The translations under genes and the position numbers were made by a program. The notes below the pieces were generated by a model. It was given only the letters and a program-made list of their open reading frames with translations, had not been told where the DNA came from and ran no database searches. This document shows positions 9,186 through 17,373 of a stretch of DNA of 64,000 nt, one piece after another. The number at the start of each line of letters is the position of its first letter. Within the stretch, counting starts at the first letter, position 1. The stretch covers positions 1,054,001 to 1,118,000 of the forward strand of contig NZ_UHFN01000007.1 of the NCBI RefSeq assembly GCF_900459405.1. Reading direction: 5' to 3'. The stretch is from Streptococcus hyointestinalis (GTDB taxonomy: Bacteria > Bacillota > Bacilli > Lactobacillales > Streptococcaceae).

Positions 9186-10070
9186 TTAAATAGCCTGATT
9201 CCTGAATTCAAAAGGAGTCAGGTTGTTTAATTTTGCTTGATACCGTTGTGTATTGTAGAAATCGATGTAGGCTTCTACATCTGTGACTAACTCATCATAG
9301 GTCTTATAGTTTTTGAGATGGTAAGACTCTGTCTTGAAATGACCAAAGAAACTTTCAATCGGTGCATTGTCAATACATTTTCCCACACGTGACATAGACA
9401 AGGTCAGCCCAGCTTGGTGTGTGATATAACGATATTCCTTCGAGGTGTACTGACTCCCTCGGTCACTATGAATAATTGGTGTAGCACCTGGATTGAGCTC
9501 TAAAGCTTTCTTAATCGTCTTCATAACCAATGGATTGTCATTGTTATGACTAATCTCGAAAGCGATGATAGAGCCGTCATACAAGTCTTTGATAGCGCTA
9601 AGGTAAGCTTTAGAATTTAGTCCATACTGAAGATAAGTCACATCCGTGCACCATTTCTGATTAGGAGCTGTTGCGGTGAAATCACGATTAAGGATATTTT
9701 CTTCGTGAAATCTTTCTCCAACTTTGGTGCAGGACTGTCTAACACGGCGAATAACAGAACGGATACCTAGTATTTTAATCAATCGACGAATACGTTTCTT
9801 GTTATAATTTGTGCCAAGCTGGCGATTGACAAAGTTTGTCATACGGCGATAGCCTAGAATGCCATTGTAGTTCCTATGGAATTCCTTGATTTTCTTCATG
9901 AGCTTCTTATTCTCTGTCTCAGAAACTGTTTCTATATGATTATGCCATTTATAGTAACCAGACCGTGACACCTTTAAGAGCTGACATAAGGTTTGAATGG
10001 GAATATCTGGTTCTTTATCGTGATAATCTTTGATGACTTGGAAGTCATCTAAATACTTACCTAACCTCAC
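9186..10070 (-). CDS. IS150-group transposase OrfB (DDE domain)
   Basis: 294 aa. It contains an HTH_21-type segment (QLLKVSRSGYYKW) and an rve integrase core with WCTDVTYL (Asp), HSDRGSQY (Asp) and NAPIESFFGHFKTE (Glu). The frame is open upstream of its GTG through a minus-strand A6G heptamer (10106-10100), so an OrfAB fusion made by -1 frameshifting is likely. Confidence 0.93.
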   Translation of the reverse strand: MRLGKYLDDFQVIKDYHDKEPDIPIQTLCQLLKVSRSGYYKWHNHIETVSETENKKLMKKIKEFHRNYNGILGYRRMTNFVNRQLGTNYNKKRIRRLIKILGIRSVIRRVRQSCTKVGERFHEENILNRDFTATAPNQKWCTDVTYLQYGLNSKAYLSAIKDLYDGSIIAFEISHNNDNPLVMKTIKKALELNPGATPIIHSDRGSQYTSKEYRYITHQAGLTLSMSRVGKCIDNAPIESFFGHFKTESYHLKNYKTYDELVTDVEAYIDFYNTQRYQAKLNNLTPFEFRNQAI

Positions 10071-10798
10071 CGACGGTTGCGCCGCTTGACCTCTTCTAAC
10101 TTTTTTAGCAGGTCAAGCTCAATTTCTAGGAGACGATTACGTTCTTCCAATTGTTTCACTTTGAGTTGAAGTTGTTCAGCTTCGGTAAGATTGGGTTTAC
10201 TCTCTAATCCTTTTCCACGTCTATCAAGGAGACCTTGAGAGCCATCTTTTTCAAACTTACGCACCCAAGAATAAACCTGCTGGTAAGAGACACCAAACTT
10301 CTCAACAGCAGCTTGGTAGTCTTTAGCGTGAGCAATGGTGTAGTTGACAATCTCAATACGTTCTTCGAATGTTGTTGGTCTTCCTTGTTTCATACGGCTG
10401 TATCCTTTACTAGTAGCTTTTAAGTCTTTACCACTAGTATATCGTTTTATCCAGCTTCTGAGAACATAAGTATCAGAAATATCATAGCGTTGACAAACAT
10501 CTATCAACGCCCCTTTTTCATCTAGATAATCTAGGACTGCCTGTTCTTTCAACTCTTGACTATATTTCTTCCAAGTTCGCCTTTCCTTTAGACCATCCAC
10601 GCCATCTTTCTCATACTTGAGTTTCCAAGATAATATCGTTGACTTACTTACCTTGAATTGCTTACTGAGTTGTGAAATGGACTTCTTATGACTAAAGAGT
10701 AATTGAACTATCTCTAGTTTCTCTTCTTCTGATTTTTGACTTCTTTTGGACATATGAAAACTCCCCTTATAGTTTCTAGTGAATTTTTGTTTTTTCAC
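10067..10798 (-). CDS. IS150-group OrfA (helix-turn-helix)
   Basis: 243 aa with two insertion-element HTH domains (KSISQLSKQFKVSKSTILSW and QAAVEKFGVSYQQVYSWVRK) and a C-terminal leucine-zipper-like segment (LKVKQLEERNRLLEIELDL) followed by the LLKKLEE frameshift site. It binds the IS ends. The last four bases overlap OrfB. Confidence 0.92.
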   Translation of the reverse strand: MKKQKFTRNYKGSFHMSKRSQKSEEEKLEIVQLLFSHKKSISQLSKQFKVSKSTILSWKLKYEKDGVDGLKERRTWKKYSQELKEQAVLDYLDEKGALIDVCQRYDISDTYVLRSWIKRYTSGKDLKATSKGYSRMKQGRPTTFEERIEIVNYTIAHAKDYQAAVEKFGVSYQQVYSWVRKFEKDGSQGLLDRRGKGLESKPNLTEAEQLQLKVKQLEERNRLLEIELDLLKKLEEVKRRNRR

Positions 10799-10923
10799 TG
10801 TCTACTATAGGGGGAGTATATCATACTTAGCCTTGTTTTTAGTGTTTATTATTTATAAAGTACGTAATATGCTATAATTAGTACTCAAATAGTTAAATTT
10901 TATACATGAATGGTAAAGCTAAT

Positions 10924-10991
10924 GCTTTTTAGGACATATTTATGACTATTTAGGGAAATACATCAAAATGTAGCCCTTTTACTGATATACT
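10924..10991 (+). promoter_or_regulatory. BlpR-type operator and promoter
   Basis: GCTTTTTAGG, 11 bases, GACTATTTAGG end (10924-10954), then 31 bases to TATACT (10986-10991). Drives the small peptide gene at 11041. Confidence 0.8.
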
Positions 10992-11040
10992 AGAGATATC
11001 TCGAGACATTCATTATATAACATATAAGGAGAAGTGACTT

Positions 11041-11217
11041 ATGCATATATTGAAAGAAAATAAAGATGAGAAGATTACTTTATTAAACGAAGAAGATTTA
11101 CTAAAAGTGAGCGGTGGAGTTATTATTTTTAAACCGTTGATAAATTGGGTAAAAAATGGTCTCTTTAAAAAAGATAATAATGGAATCAGAGGAGGCGGAG
11201 GTGGGGGTGCTTTCTAA
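11041..11217 (+). CDS. Small double-glycine peptide with Gly-rich tail
   Basis: 58 aa; AAGGAGAAG precedes the ATG. The leader ends EDLLKVSGG; the predicted mature peptide begins VIIFKPLINWVKNGLFKK and ends IRGGGGGGAF. It has its own blp-type promoter and its own terminator and no immunity gene. It could be a bacteriocin or a second signalling peptide; the hexaglycine tail is unlike the GxxxG helices of its neighbours. I do not recognise a named homologue. Confidence 0.7.
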   Translation: MHILKENKDEKITLLNEEDLLKVSGGVIIFKPLINWVKNGLFKKDNNGIRGGGGGGAF

Positions 11218-11271
11218 CTTTATTGAAGATTAGGCATTGCCCTATCTTTACAAGCTATACTAGTTAAATTT

Positions 11272-11305
11272 AAGACAAGACTATATTTTAGTCTTGTCTT
11301 TTTTA
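11272..11305 (+). terminator. Rho-independent terminator
   Basis: AAGACAAGACTA and TAGTCTTGTCTT pair perfectly, followed by T6. Confidence 0.9.
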
Positions 11306-11384
11306 TTATTCATTATCTAATAAAGTTTATATATAATAAACGAACATCAATAGACGTATTTTATGCATGAATGGTAAAGTTAAT

Positions 11385-11452
11385 ACCTTTTAGGGCGTAT
11401 TTTAGGTCATTTAGGGAAAAGCTCTTTAATGTAAACGTTTTTGTGATATATT
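11385..11452 (+). promoter_or_regulatory. BlpR-type operator and promoter
   Basis: ACCTTTTAGG, 11 bases, GTCATTTAGG (11385-11415), then 31 bases to TATATT (11447-11452). The upstream CATGAATGGTAAAG and downstream AAGTGTCTCGAGATA are shared with the promoter at 14960. Confidence 0.85.
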
Positions 11453-11497
11453 ATAAGTGTCTCGAGATAAGAATAATTTATTTGGGAGGTATGTGTT

Positions 11498-11728
11498 ATG
11501 AACACAGTGTTGAATCAATTTGAAGTTATGGATGATATTAAGCTTTCTTCTGTTACAGGTGGAGGATGTAACTGGGCAGGAGCTGCTGCAACAGTTGGAG
11601 TAGGTGTAGTGGGAGGTGCCATTAAGGGATTTGTTAAATCACATACTTGGCAAGGTGCGGTCTTAAAGGGTATTGGTTATGGAATTAAGTCAGGTGTCGC
11701 TTATGGGGCAACATGCAAATGGACTTAA
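11498..11728 (+). CDS. Double-glycine bacteriocin with GxxxG motifs
   Basis: 76 aa; GGGAGG precedes the ATG. The leader MNTVLNQFEVMDDIKLSSVTGG is followed by a mature peptide starting GCNWAGAAATVGVGVVGG and ending YGATCKWT. Repeated GxxxG spacing (VGVGVVGGAIKG, GIGYGIKSG) is typical of membrane-inserting class IIb peptides. One cysteine lies near each end, so a disulfide made by the thioredoxin-like protein at 19951 is possible. An overlapping small membrane gene is the immunity candidate. Confidence 0.85.
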   Translation: MNTVLNQFEVMDDIKLSSVTGGGCNWAGAAATVGVGVVGGAIKGFVKSHTWQGAVLKGIGYGIKSGVAYGATCKWT

Positions 11729-11894
11729 AAAATACATTATTGAGTTACTATTTAGTCTAATATTGTTCACTTTGGTTAATTTTTTATGGTTAGAAGATAA
11801 AAACTGGCTCTTTTATGTTTTATCTATCTATTTTTCTTTATCTTTATCTGATGATTTAACGAATTTAATATGGGTTTTAATTAAGAGAGATTAA
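11703..11894 (+). CDS. Putative bacteriocin immunity protein (small membrane protein)
   Basis: 63 aa if started at the ATG at 11703, inside the end of the bacteriocin gene; no clear ribosome site, so coupling to the upstream gene is likely. Two hydrophobic segments (about residues 10-30 and 33-56, the second with NWLFYVLSIYFSLSL) and a basic tail. Position and topology fit the small Blp-type immunity proteins; identity is inferred. Confidence 0.6.
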   Translation: MGQHANGLKKYIIELLFSLILFTLVNFLWLEDKNWLFYVLSIYFSLSLSDDLTNLIWVLIKRD

Positions 11895-12032
11895 ATATTA
11901 GAATGATGATAAACTCAATATATAAGATAGTTGCAATTATTTTTAAATTTCAAAAGATATAAAGTCATACAAAGTGAACTTATCTAAGTTCTCATTTTGT
12001 GTGACTTCTACTTATACATGATAGTCAAGTTA

Positions 12033-12103
12033 ATACTTTTAGGGCATATTGAGACCACATAGGCAAAAATACTTCAGTGAAATAAGCGTTTCTGGGATAT
12101 ATT
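12033..12103 (+). promoter_or_regulatory. Diverged BlpR-type operator and promoter
   Basis: ATACTTTTAGGGC then ACCACATAGG (ends 12063) with TATATT at 12098-12103. The gap to the -10 is 34 bases instead of 31, so this is the least conserved of the set. Confidence 0.6.
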
Positions 12104-12157
12104 AGGTATGTCAAAAGTTGCAACGAGACAAACGAAAATGAAAAGGAGATATTGACT

Positions 12158-12337
12158 ATGATGACAGCTGTGGAACAATTTGAAGCATTAAATGAAGATA
12201 AGCTTGAATTGATTGAAGGAGGTGACTGGGCAAAATGTGTCCTAGGTACAACTAGTATAGCCAGATTAAGATACTTATCTGGTGGAGTAGTTGGCGGTTG
12301 GTCTGGCGTACTAGAGGGAGTTCGCTACTTTTGTTAA
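12158..12337 (+). CDS. Double-glycine bacteriocin, two cysteines
   Basis: 59 aa from the ATG at 12158, ten bases after AAAAGGAG. The leader ends EDKLELIEGG. The mature peptide (37 aa) starts DWAKCVLGTTS and ends EGVRYFC, with GGVVGGWSG in the middle. The cysteines, near the start and at the very end, could close nearly the whole peptide by a disulfide. Immunity gene not obvious. Confidence 0.78.
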   Translation: MMTAVEQFEALNEDKLELIEGGDWAKCVLGTTSIARLRYLSGGVVGGWSGVLEGVRYFC

Positions 12338-12504
12338 GTTTTACAACAAGTAAAAATAGTAAATATAATTGGCTTATTGGTACTTATCTTAAGAGCTACT
12401 AGAATATTTAATAAACATAGATATGAATTTTATATTCCGAGATATAGTGCCAATTGTGATAATTATCCTATTGATGGTCAAAAAAGTAATGGTAGACTTC
12501 TGTA
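12338..12504 (+). pseudogene. Possible relic of a small immunity gene
   Basis: After the bacteriocin stop the same frame stays open for about 55 codons, with one hydrophobic stretch (VNIIGLLVLILRATRIF), but has no ATG or ribosome site and runs into the terminator. Probably a decayed membrane protein gene or a chance frame. Confidence 0.3.
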
Positions 12505-12528
12505 ATTTCAAATACCATTACTTTTTTA
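12478..12528 (+). terminator. Rho-independent terminator
   Basis: AAAAAAGTAATGGTA and TACCATTACTTTTTT are perfect complements around a loop of about 18 bases. Confidence 0.85.
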
Positions 12529-12557
12529 TTAGCTAGTTAAATAGATGATAAAGTATT

Positions 12558-13160
12558 GGCTCTTTGTCAACTGTAGTGGGTTGATGAAAAGCTAAGTGCG
12601 AGAGAGAATCATATTGGTTCTCTCTCTTTTGATATTCAAAGTGACGAGAGTCTTTGTTCTAAAGTTCTTGAAATTACGAAATCCAAACGCCTATCGTTTG
12701 ATGTCCTTGTTTTGGAGACTTGTAGAAATGCTTCTTGATGGTCATTTGCCGATTGTTATTTAGAAGAGCAATGATTTTCTTTGTCTCAAAATCTTGCGCA
12801 ATGAAAGCCAGTTTTCCCTTGTTTCTGGCGAATTCATCCCAGCTCAAGATCTCAGGCAAGTTCTCAAAATTCTCTTTCAAATTGAAAGCATTTAGCTGTC
12901 TTTGCACGGTAGAAACAGAGACATGGAGGCGGTTTGCGATGTCTGAGTTGGTCTGTTTCTCGATGAGAAGCTGGGTGATTTTTGCCCAGGCAGGTTGTGA
13001 GATTGTGAGACTTGTGCTTGAGAACAAGTGCTATTTTGATGTTTAAGTCTTTGATTCCAACGAGTTTTGTGGTATGCTTAATATGTTCCATGAGTACTTC
13101 CTAATGATGGTGTGGTTGCTTTTCATTGTAAGTCTTATGGGACTTTTTTCTACCATTTGT
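12558..13160 (-). pseudogene. ISL3-family insertion sequence remnant
   Basis: The left end (GGCTCTTTGTCAACTGTAG, then TGGGTTGA) matches the ends of streptococcal ISL3 elements. Minus-strand pieces of the transposase remain: MEHIKHTTKLVGIKDLNIKI (13091 region) in one frame and, in another, a helix-turn-helix (SDIANRLHVSVSTVQRQLNAF) followed by the family's LPEILSWDEFARNKGKLAFI block. The zinc-finger part and most of the catalytic half are missing, so it is inactive. Confidence 0.8.
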
Positions 13161-13324
13161 CAAGCCCATCAAGGTATTTGACGAAAAATATTTTGAGTCT
13201 CGTAATCCAAATATGGAAATTATTTTATTTTGGACTAAAGTTTAGTGTAAAAAGTGTATACAAAAGCAACACCTTATGTTGAAATTTTTTGATAAGGTGT
13301 TACAATGATAGTGCATAAACAATT
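13161..13324 (+). other. Gap with one hairpin
   Basis: No gene seen. AACACCTTAT at about 13269 pairs with ATAAGGTGTT ending at 13304 (10-bp stem). This may be the 3' end of the IS110 element next to it or a terminator for it. Confidence 0.4.
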
Positions 13325-14527
13325 TTACTGATTTTGGGTTAAAGTGTAATCATAAAGTTTGTTATGCGTAATGAGGTAATACATTGTCCGAATGAGACGG
13401 TGTATGGAGGCAATCGTGTGTGGCTTGGTTGAAGTCGTTTGCGATTGCCTTTTTCGTTTCTCATAAAAGTCTGCGATATGGCAAGGGTTGGTATGACTGG
13501 CTGAAGCGATATTGTGAATGCATTTGAACAGAATCTTTCTAGCGTAGGGATTGCCACGCTTGGTAATGTGTTCCTTAGCGAGGAAGTTGCCAGATTCATA
13601 GTGTCTCAGATCAATACCGATAAAGGCATTGATTTGATTGGCAGACTGAAAACGGCGAATATCTCCCAGTTCACCAATAATACTTGTTGCAGTAGTCTCA
13701 GCTATTCCAGGAATAGAAAGTAGAATGTCATACTCTGGTAAAGGCTTAGCTAGAGTAACCATTTTGTCTAAGACAGTTTGTCTCTGTTCAGAAAGTCTAA
13801 GCAATTCTTTTGCATAGTAACGCACCTCTTCCATGATTGGAGAGGTTTTCTTGACGGCACAATAAGATTGATTGGCTAGTGCTGTCAGCTTCTCTGCTAA
13901 GTAAGCCACACGCTTGTCAGAAATCCGTTTTGAAGTGGACAGACGGATGCTCTTTGAGAGTTCATCCTTGCTTAACTCAAGCACCAAGTCCTTGCAAGGA
14001 AACGCAGTAACTAAGTTCCAGTATTGTTCCCCAGTTGGTGTTGACAAGATAGTTTCCAATTCAGGGAAAGTGACCTGTAAGACCTTGTGCAGACGGTTTT
14101 TAGCCCGAACGATGTCCTCGGTTAAGTTCTGATAGAATCGACTGAGATCCCGCAAGTTTTGGTAGACTTCTTCTTGGACATAGGTTGGTTTACGATTCAG
14201 CACAAATTGAGATTGAGCCAGTTTTTCAGCGTCAATCTTATCTGTTTTCCGCACACGCAAGCTGTCCAGTTGCTTCTTAGCTTCTAAGGGATTAAGCCGT
14301 GTATAAGCGTAGCCATGTTCATCCAGAAAAGCTTGAAGACGACGAGAATAGACGCCTGTTGCTTCAAAGATGATTTCTGGCTTGTGGACGGTTTTCAAAT
14401 CACCAAGTAGCCGAGAAAAGCCAATGGCGTCATTGGCCATGGTATAGCCATGAACCTTCTCGCCATTGACTAGAATGGCCACTTCTGAACTTACCTTACT
14501 CACGTCAATTCCCAATACTACTCGCAT
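13325..14527 (-). CDS. IS110-family recombinase, type a
   Basis: 400 aa from the ATG at 14527 (AAAGAGG in front); the longer frame upstream is the element's leader. N-terminal RuvC-like DEDD domain: VLGIDVSKVSSEVAI (Asp), IIFEATGVYSRRL (Glu) and KTDKIDAEKLAQSQ (Asp-x-x-Asp). C-terminal Transposase_20 domain: LLSIPGIAETTATSIIGELG, AFIGIDLR and KRGNPYARKIL with the putative catalytic serine region. IS110 enzymes work with a guide (bridge) RNA. A partial, chimeric copy is at 60880-61600. Confidence 0.9.
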   Translation of the reverse strand: MRVVLGIDVSKVSSEVAILVNGEKVHGYTMANDAIGFSRLLGDLKTVHKPEIIFEATGVYSRRLQAFLDEHGYAYTRLNPLEAKKQLDSLRVRKTDKIDAEKLAQSQFVLNRKPTYVQEEVYQNLRDLSRFYQNLTEDIVRAKNRLHKVLQVTFPELETILSTPTGEQYWNLVTAFPCKDLVLELSKDELSKSIRLSTSKRISDKRVAYLAEKLTALANQSYCAVKKTSPIMEEVRYYAKELLRLSEQRQTVLDKMVTLAKPLPEYDILLSIPGIAETTATSIIGELGDIRRFQSANQINAFIGIDLRHYESGNFLAKEHITKRGNPYARKILFKCIHNIASASHTNPCHIADFYEKRKRQSQTTSTKPHTIASIHRLIRTMYYLITHNKLYDYTLTQNQ

Positions 14528-14813
14528 GATATTACCTCTTTGTCTTGAATGATTCCTTGTTTTAGTGATGTCATTTTCAATACTCGACGTCTGGCGTCCC
14601 ACATACTTTGATAACATTCTTCCTAAAACAGATGTCTTGCCAGTTTTTCTTGCGACGTCTAGCGTCAAAAAGTCCCACGACTTAACAAGACACCTCTACT
14701 TTATCATCTTGAGAATGAAAAAAGTAGTGAGTACTCTCTCCCGTCGGAGATTTCCTCACTACTAATCTTAGTATGTTTTTATGCATTCAAGAAGCCCTAT
14801 AATATTTGCGGTG
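14528..14813 (-). ncRNA. Candidate bridge-RNA leader of IS110 type a
   Basis: Non-coding leader upstream of the recombinase, also kept next to the fragment at 61292-61600. It can fold into GTAGTGAG...CTCACTAC (about 14725-14763) and CTATAATATTTG...CAGATATTATAG (about 14797-14832). IS110-group elements transcribe their bridge RNA from this position. Guides were not assigned because the element's ends are uncertain. Confidence 0.45.
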
Positions 14814-14959
14814 GAGTTACCCACTACAGATATTATAGAGTTAAAGTATTCTTATCTTATTTCTATGGCAGTAAAAAATAATTTGGTAATATTAAGTAGG
14901 ATAACCTTCATATAAAGTGATTGAATAGCAGATATTTATACATGAATGGTAAAGTCAAT

Positions 14960-15027
14960 ACCTTTTAGGGTGTATTTTATGTCATTTAGGGAAAAGCACT
15001 TTAATGTAAACGTTTTTATGATATACT
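14960..15027 (+). promoter_or_regulatory. BlpR-type operator and promoter, cut off from its gene
   Basis: ACCTTTTAGG, 11 bases, GTCATTTAGG (14960-14990), then 31 bases to TATACT (15022-15027). The expected ribosome site TTTAGGAGG (15057-15064) follows, but an IS110 element separates it from the bacteriocin ATG at 16632. Confidence 0.85.
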
Positions 15028-15195
15028 ATAAGTGTCTCGAGATAAAGCAATTTTATTTAGGAGGCATTCTATATAAAAAGTCAAGAATAATTTTTAAAAA
15101 TATTAACTATTTTTAAAAGCTATTTAGAAAATTGATTGCATGTGAAAAAGACCTGCTAAAAGCAAGTTTTTAAAATGATTCATGACTTTATAGTT

Positions 15196-16353
15196 TTACC
15201 TTAGCTTAGTTTCATCAAACAGTTGATTGGTTTTAAGAAGATGATAAATTACACGAATGAGCTTTTTAGCAACATGTGTCACAGCTACATTGTAATGCTT
15301 TCCTTGACTGATTTTTAGTCTTAAATAGGCTTTAAAATGTGGGGAATAAATGGCTATAAGCTTAGCAGCCTGTATTAGAGCGTACCTTAGATAAGAGGAG
15401 CCTCGTTTTACCATATGACCGGTATTATCCATCTGTCCTGATTGGTAAATGGCAGGGTCTAATCCTGCAAAGGCCTGGAGCTGATTTGGATTCTTGAAAT
15501 TATGAATATTCTTAATTTCAGCTAGAATAATAGCACCAAGACGACTTCCAATTCCAGGAATAGAAGTAATAGGAGAGTTCAACTCAATCATCAAGAGGTT
15601 AATTTCCTCTTGGACTTGGTTAATTTGCTTATCGTAGTGTTTAATGCTTTCAATTAATTGAACTAACTCCAAGGATAAAACAGGTGAAGCATTACCAATA
15701 GTCTGTTTGGCTGTTTCTTGTATCTGATGCGCCTTATCAGCGGTTAGTCGCTTAATTTTAAGCAATGATGAGAACCGAGCACGAGCTATTCTTTGTGGAG
15801 AAGGATAGTTTGTTAGTAAGTCATAGATAAACTGATTATAGAGATTATTAACGATTCTGTGGAGTTCAGGGAAGATAATATCAAGTAATCTGATGTATAA
15901 ATTCTTGCATCTAGATCGTGATTGAATTAGGCGATTTTGATAACGTGTCAGCTCTTTTAACTCGTCTAATACCCTATCTGTTTGATAACGTTCAGGGGTT
16001 ACGTCAGAGCGTAGCTTACGAGCAATTAAAAGGGCATCTTTCCTATCAGTTTTAGTTTTTCTAAGCGATTGTGATTTAGCAAATTCTTTGATAATGAGCG
16101 GGTTGTAGGCAAATACATTGTAGCCTAAGTCTCTTAAAAAGGTCACTATATTGTAGTTATAGTGTCCTGTGCTTTCAAGTGCTATCTGGACATCTTGTGT
16201 GATAGGAGATAGCTGTTCTAGCTTTAGTTTCAGCTGATGAAAACCTTGACAAGAATTGGCAAATCTGAAGTTGGTTATCACTGTTTCTCCAGTTTCGTTG
16301 ATACAGGCTAAATCGTGTTTGTTTTTGGCAATATCAATACCAACATAAAACAT
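15196..16353 (-). CDS. IS110-family recombinase, type b, copy A
   Basis: 385 aa from ATG 16353 (AAAGGA in front); a GTG 16 codons upstream is less likely. RuvC-like residues in MFYVGIDIAKNKHD, ALESTGHYNYN and KTDRKDALLIARK. C-terminal domain with SITSIPGIGSRLGAIILAEI, FAGLDPAIYQSGQ and KRGSSYLRYAL. Catalyses RNA-guided recombination in the IS110 family. Nearly identical proteins at 24571 and 41236. Confidence 0.92.
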   Translation of the reverse strand: MFYVGIDIAKNKHDLACINETGETVITNFRFANSCQGFHQLKLKLEQLSPITQDVQIALESTGHYNYNIVTFLRDLGYNVFAYNPLIIKEFAKSQSLRKTKTDRKDALLIARKLRSDVTPERYQTDRVLDELKELTRYQNRLIQSRSRCKNLYIRLLDIIFPELHRIVNNLYNQFIYDLLTNYPSPQRIARARFSSLLKIKRLTADKAHQIQETAKQTIGNASPVLSLELVQLIESIKHYDKQINQVQEEINLLMIELNSPITSIPGIGSRLGAIILAEIKNIHNFKNPNQLQAFAGLDPAIYQSGQMDNTGHMVKRGSSYLRYALIQAAKLIAIYSPHFKAYLRLKISQGKHYNVAVTHVAKKLIRVIYHLLKTNQLFDETKLR

Positions 16354-16399
16354 AAGTTTCTGGTTCCTTTCGAGATTATTAGCGACTGTTGTTCGTTCC

Positions 16400-16612
16400 A
16401 CGCACTCTTTGTCTTGTATCCTTACACGAGATAAAACGTCTGGGCGTTATCATTCTCATTACCAATTAAACAAAGAGCTGTGGTTAGAGCCTCCTAGAAA
16501 TCGTCAAAGCGATTGGTGTAAGATACTAATCCACAGCGCTGAACTAAGTATAAAACAAATCTAAAAAATAATTAAAGAAAGGGTTTATACTAGCGGGAGC
16601 TACCCGCTAATA
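16400..16612 (-). ncRNA. Candidate bridge RNA of IS110 type b, copy A
   Basis: Minus-strand leader with several hairpins, including AATCG-CTTTGA-CGATT (16514-16499) and a GCGGGTAGCTCCCGC hairpin at the element tip. That first hairpin is flanked 5' by TTACACC (16521-16515) and 3' by TAGGAGG after TC (16496-16490). In element orientation the targets read ...ACCTCCTA..., so the 5' segment resembles the left half and the 3' segment is the exact complement of the right half CCTCCTA. Confidence 0.6.
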
Positions 16613-16631
16613 TAAATATAAGGTATTCGTT

Positions 16632-16865
16632 ATGAATGCAACAATGAAACAATTTGAAGTGATGAATGAGCAACAATTAGTTGCTGTTGAAGGTGGAAAA
16701 GTTAATTGGGGAAGAATTGGTATGTGTGCTTTAAGTGTTGCAGCTGGAGCAGGTCAAGCATATATGTCCACAGCAGGAGGGACAGCATTTTTAGGTCCTT
16801 ACGCTATTGGTACTGGAGCTATTGGAGCAATTATTGGGGGTGCAGGAGCCGCTGTAAATTGTTAA
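16632..16865 (+). CDS. Double-glycine class IIb-type bacteriocin (BlpM/N-like), promoter displaced
   Basis: 77 aa. The leader MNATMKQFEVMNEQQLVAVEGG is followed by a mature peptide KVNWGRIGMCALSVAAGAGQ..., rich in Gly/Ala with many GxxxG steps and ending GGAGAAVNC. Such peptides insert into membranes, usually in pairs. Its blp promoter and full ribosome site lie beyond the IS110 insertion; only AAGGT remains ten bases upstream. Expression is probably lost or reduced unless the IS supplies a promoter. Confidence 0.85.
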   Translation: MNATMKQFEVMNEQQLVAVEGGKVNWGRIGMCALSVAAGAGQAYMSTAGGTAFLGPYAIGTGAIGAIIGGAGAAVNC

Positions 16866-16898
16866 TTTCTATTTCTGGTCATACTTGGGAGGTGAATA

Positions 16899-17303
16899 AT
16901 GAAACATCTACATTATTTAAGAAGTATGCGTTTTTTAACAGGACAATTGCCAGTTGTTGGTTTACTTAGTGTACTTCTATCTGGAGATATTTTTAATAGC
17001 CCACTTTCCGTAAAATTATTGTTTGCTTTGCTCACTTTAAGTACGGTATCTAGTAATTTCTACTTTATTAAAGAAATTAAAGAGGAAAAAGCTAAGGATA
17101 ATTATAAGCCTAATATAATGCTAAATCAAATAGGTCTCATCATTATATCAGTAGTTCTTGGAGTGATTTGTATATTTCGTGGCATGAGCAATATACAATC
17201 CTATCAGCAAATAATTGCATTTATTTGTGCAACATTATGTTTTATTATTTGTGCTTTATTAGTGTGGGGTTGTAAGTATATAAACAATATTTCAAGGAAA
17301 TAA
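16899..17303 (+). CDS. Putative bacteriocin immunity membrane protein
   Basis: 134 aa; GGGAGGTGAATA precedes the ATG. Four hydrophobic helices (about residues 15-30, 38-57, 77-97 and 105-125) and a basic end. It follows the bacteriocin at 16632 by 33 bases in the same transcription unit, so immunity to that peptide is the likely role. No family-defining motif. Confidence 0.65.
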   Translation: MKHLHYLRSMRFLTGQLPVVGLLSVLLSGDIFNSPLSVKLLFALLTLSTVSSNFYFIKEIKEEKAKDNYKPNIMLNQIGLIIISVVLGVICIFRGMSNIQSYQQIIAFICATLCFIICALLVWGCKYINNISRK

Positions 17304-17315
17304 TAATGGAAGAAT

Positions 17316-17373
17316 AAAAAAGAACTTCTTGTGAAGGAGTTAAGACTTCCTTTTGCAAGAGAGTTCTTTTTTA
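17316..17373 (+). terminator. Rho-independent terminator
   Basis: AAAAAAGAACT and AGTTCTTTTTT pair, with an inner AAGGAG/CTTCCTT stem, ending in a T run. Confidence 0.75.

Larger units (their letters stand above)
9144..10823 (-). mobile_element. IS3 family, IS150-group element, copy 1
   Basis: 1680 bp, flanked by 3-bp TAC duplications (9141-9143, 10824-10826). Inverted ends begin TGAACAGCTCCC and TGATATACTCCC and share GTAGACAGTGAAA. orfA and orfB overlap. A second copy of the same length and encoding the same proteins is at 38202-39881. It lies exactly in the loop of the terminator hairpin at 9121-9140/10828-10847. Confidence 0.95.
15064..16620 (-). mobile_element. IS110-family element type b, copy A (in a Shine-Dalgarno site)
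   Basis: 1557 bp between two AG dinucleotides. It has no inverted repeats. Comparison with copy B (24439-25995, same length) fixes both ends: outside the shared block, the left side reads TTTAGGAG and the right side AGGTATTCGTTATG. Removing the element restores TTTAGGAGGTATTCGTTATG, a normal ribosome site for the bacteriocin at 16632. Confidence 0.88.

Noticed and set aside
12735..13046. Plus-strand frame across the ISL3 remnant
   Set aside because: Antisense to recognisable transposase pieces.
14528..14668. Extended N-terminus of the IS110 type a recombinase
   Set aside because: The RuvC-like domain and ribosome site start at 14527; the extension is the structured leader.
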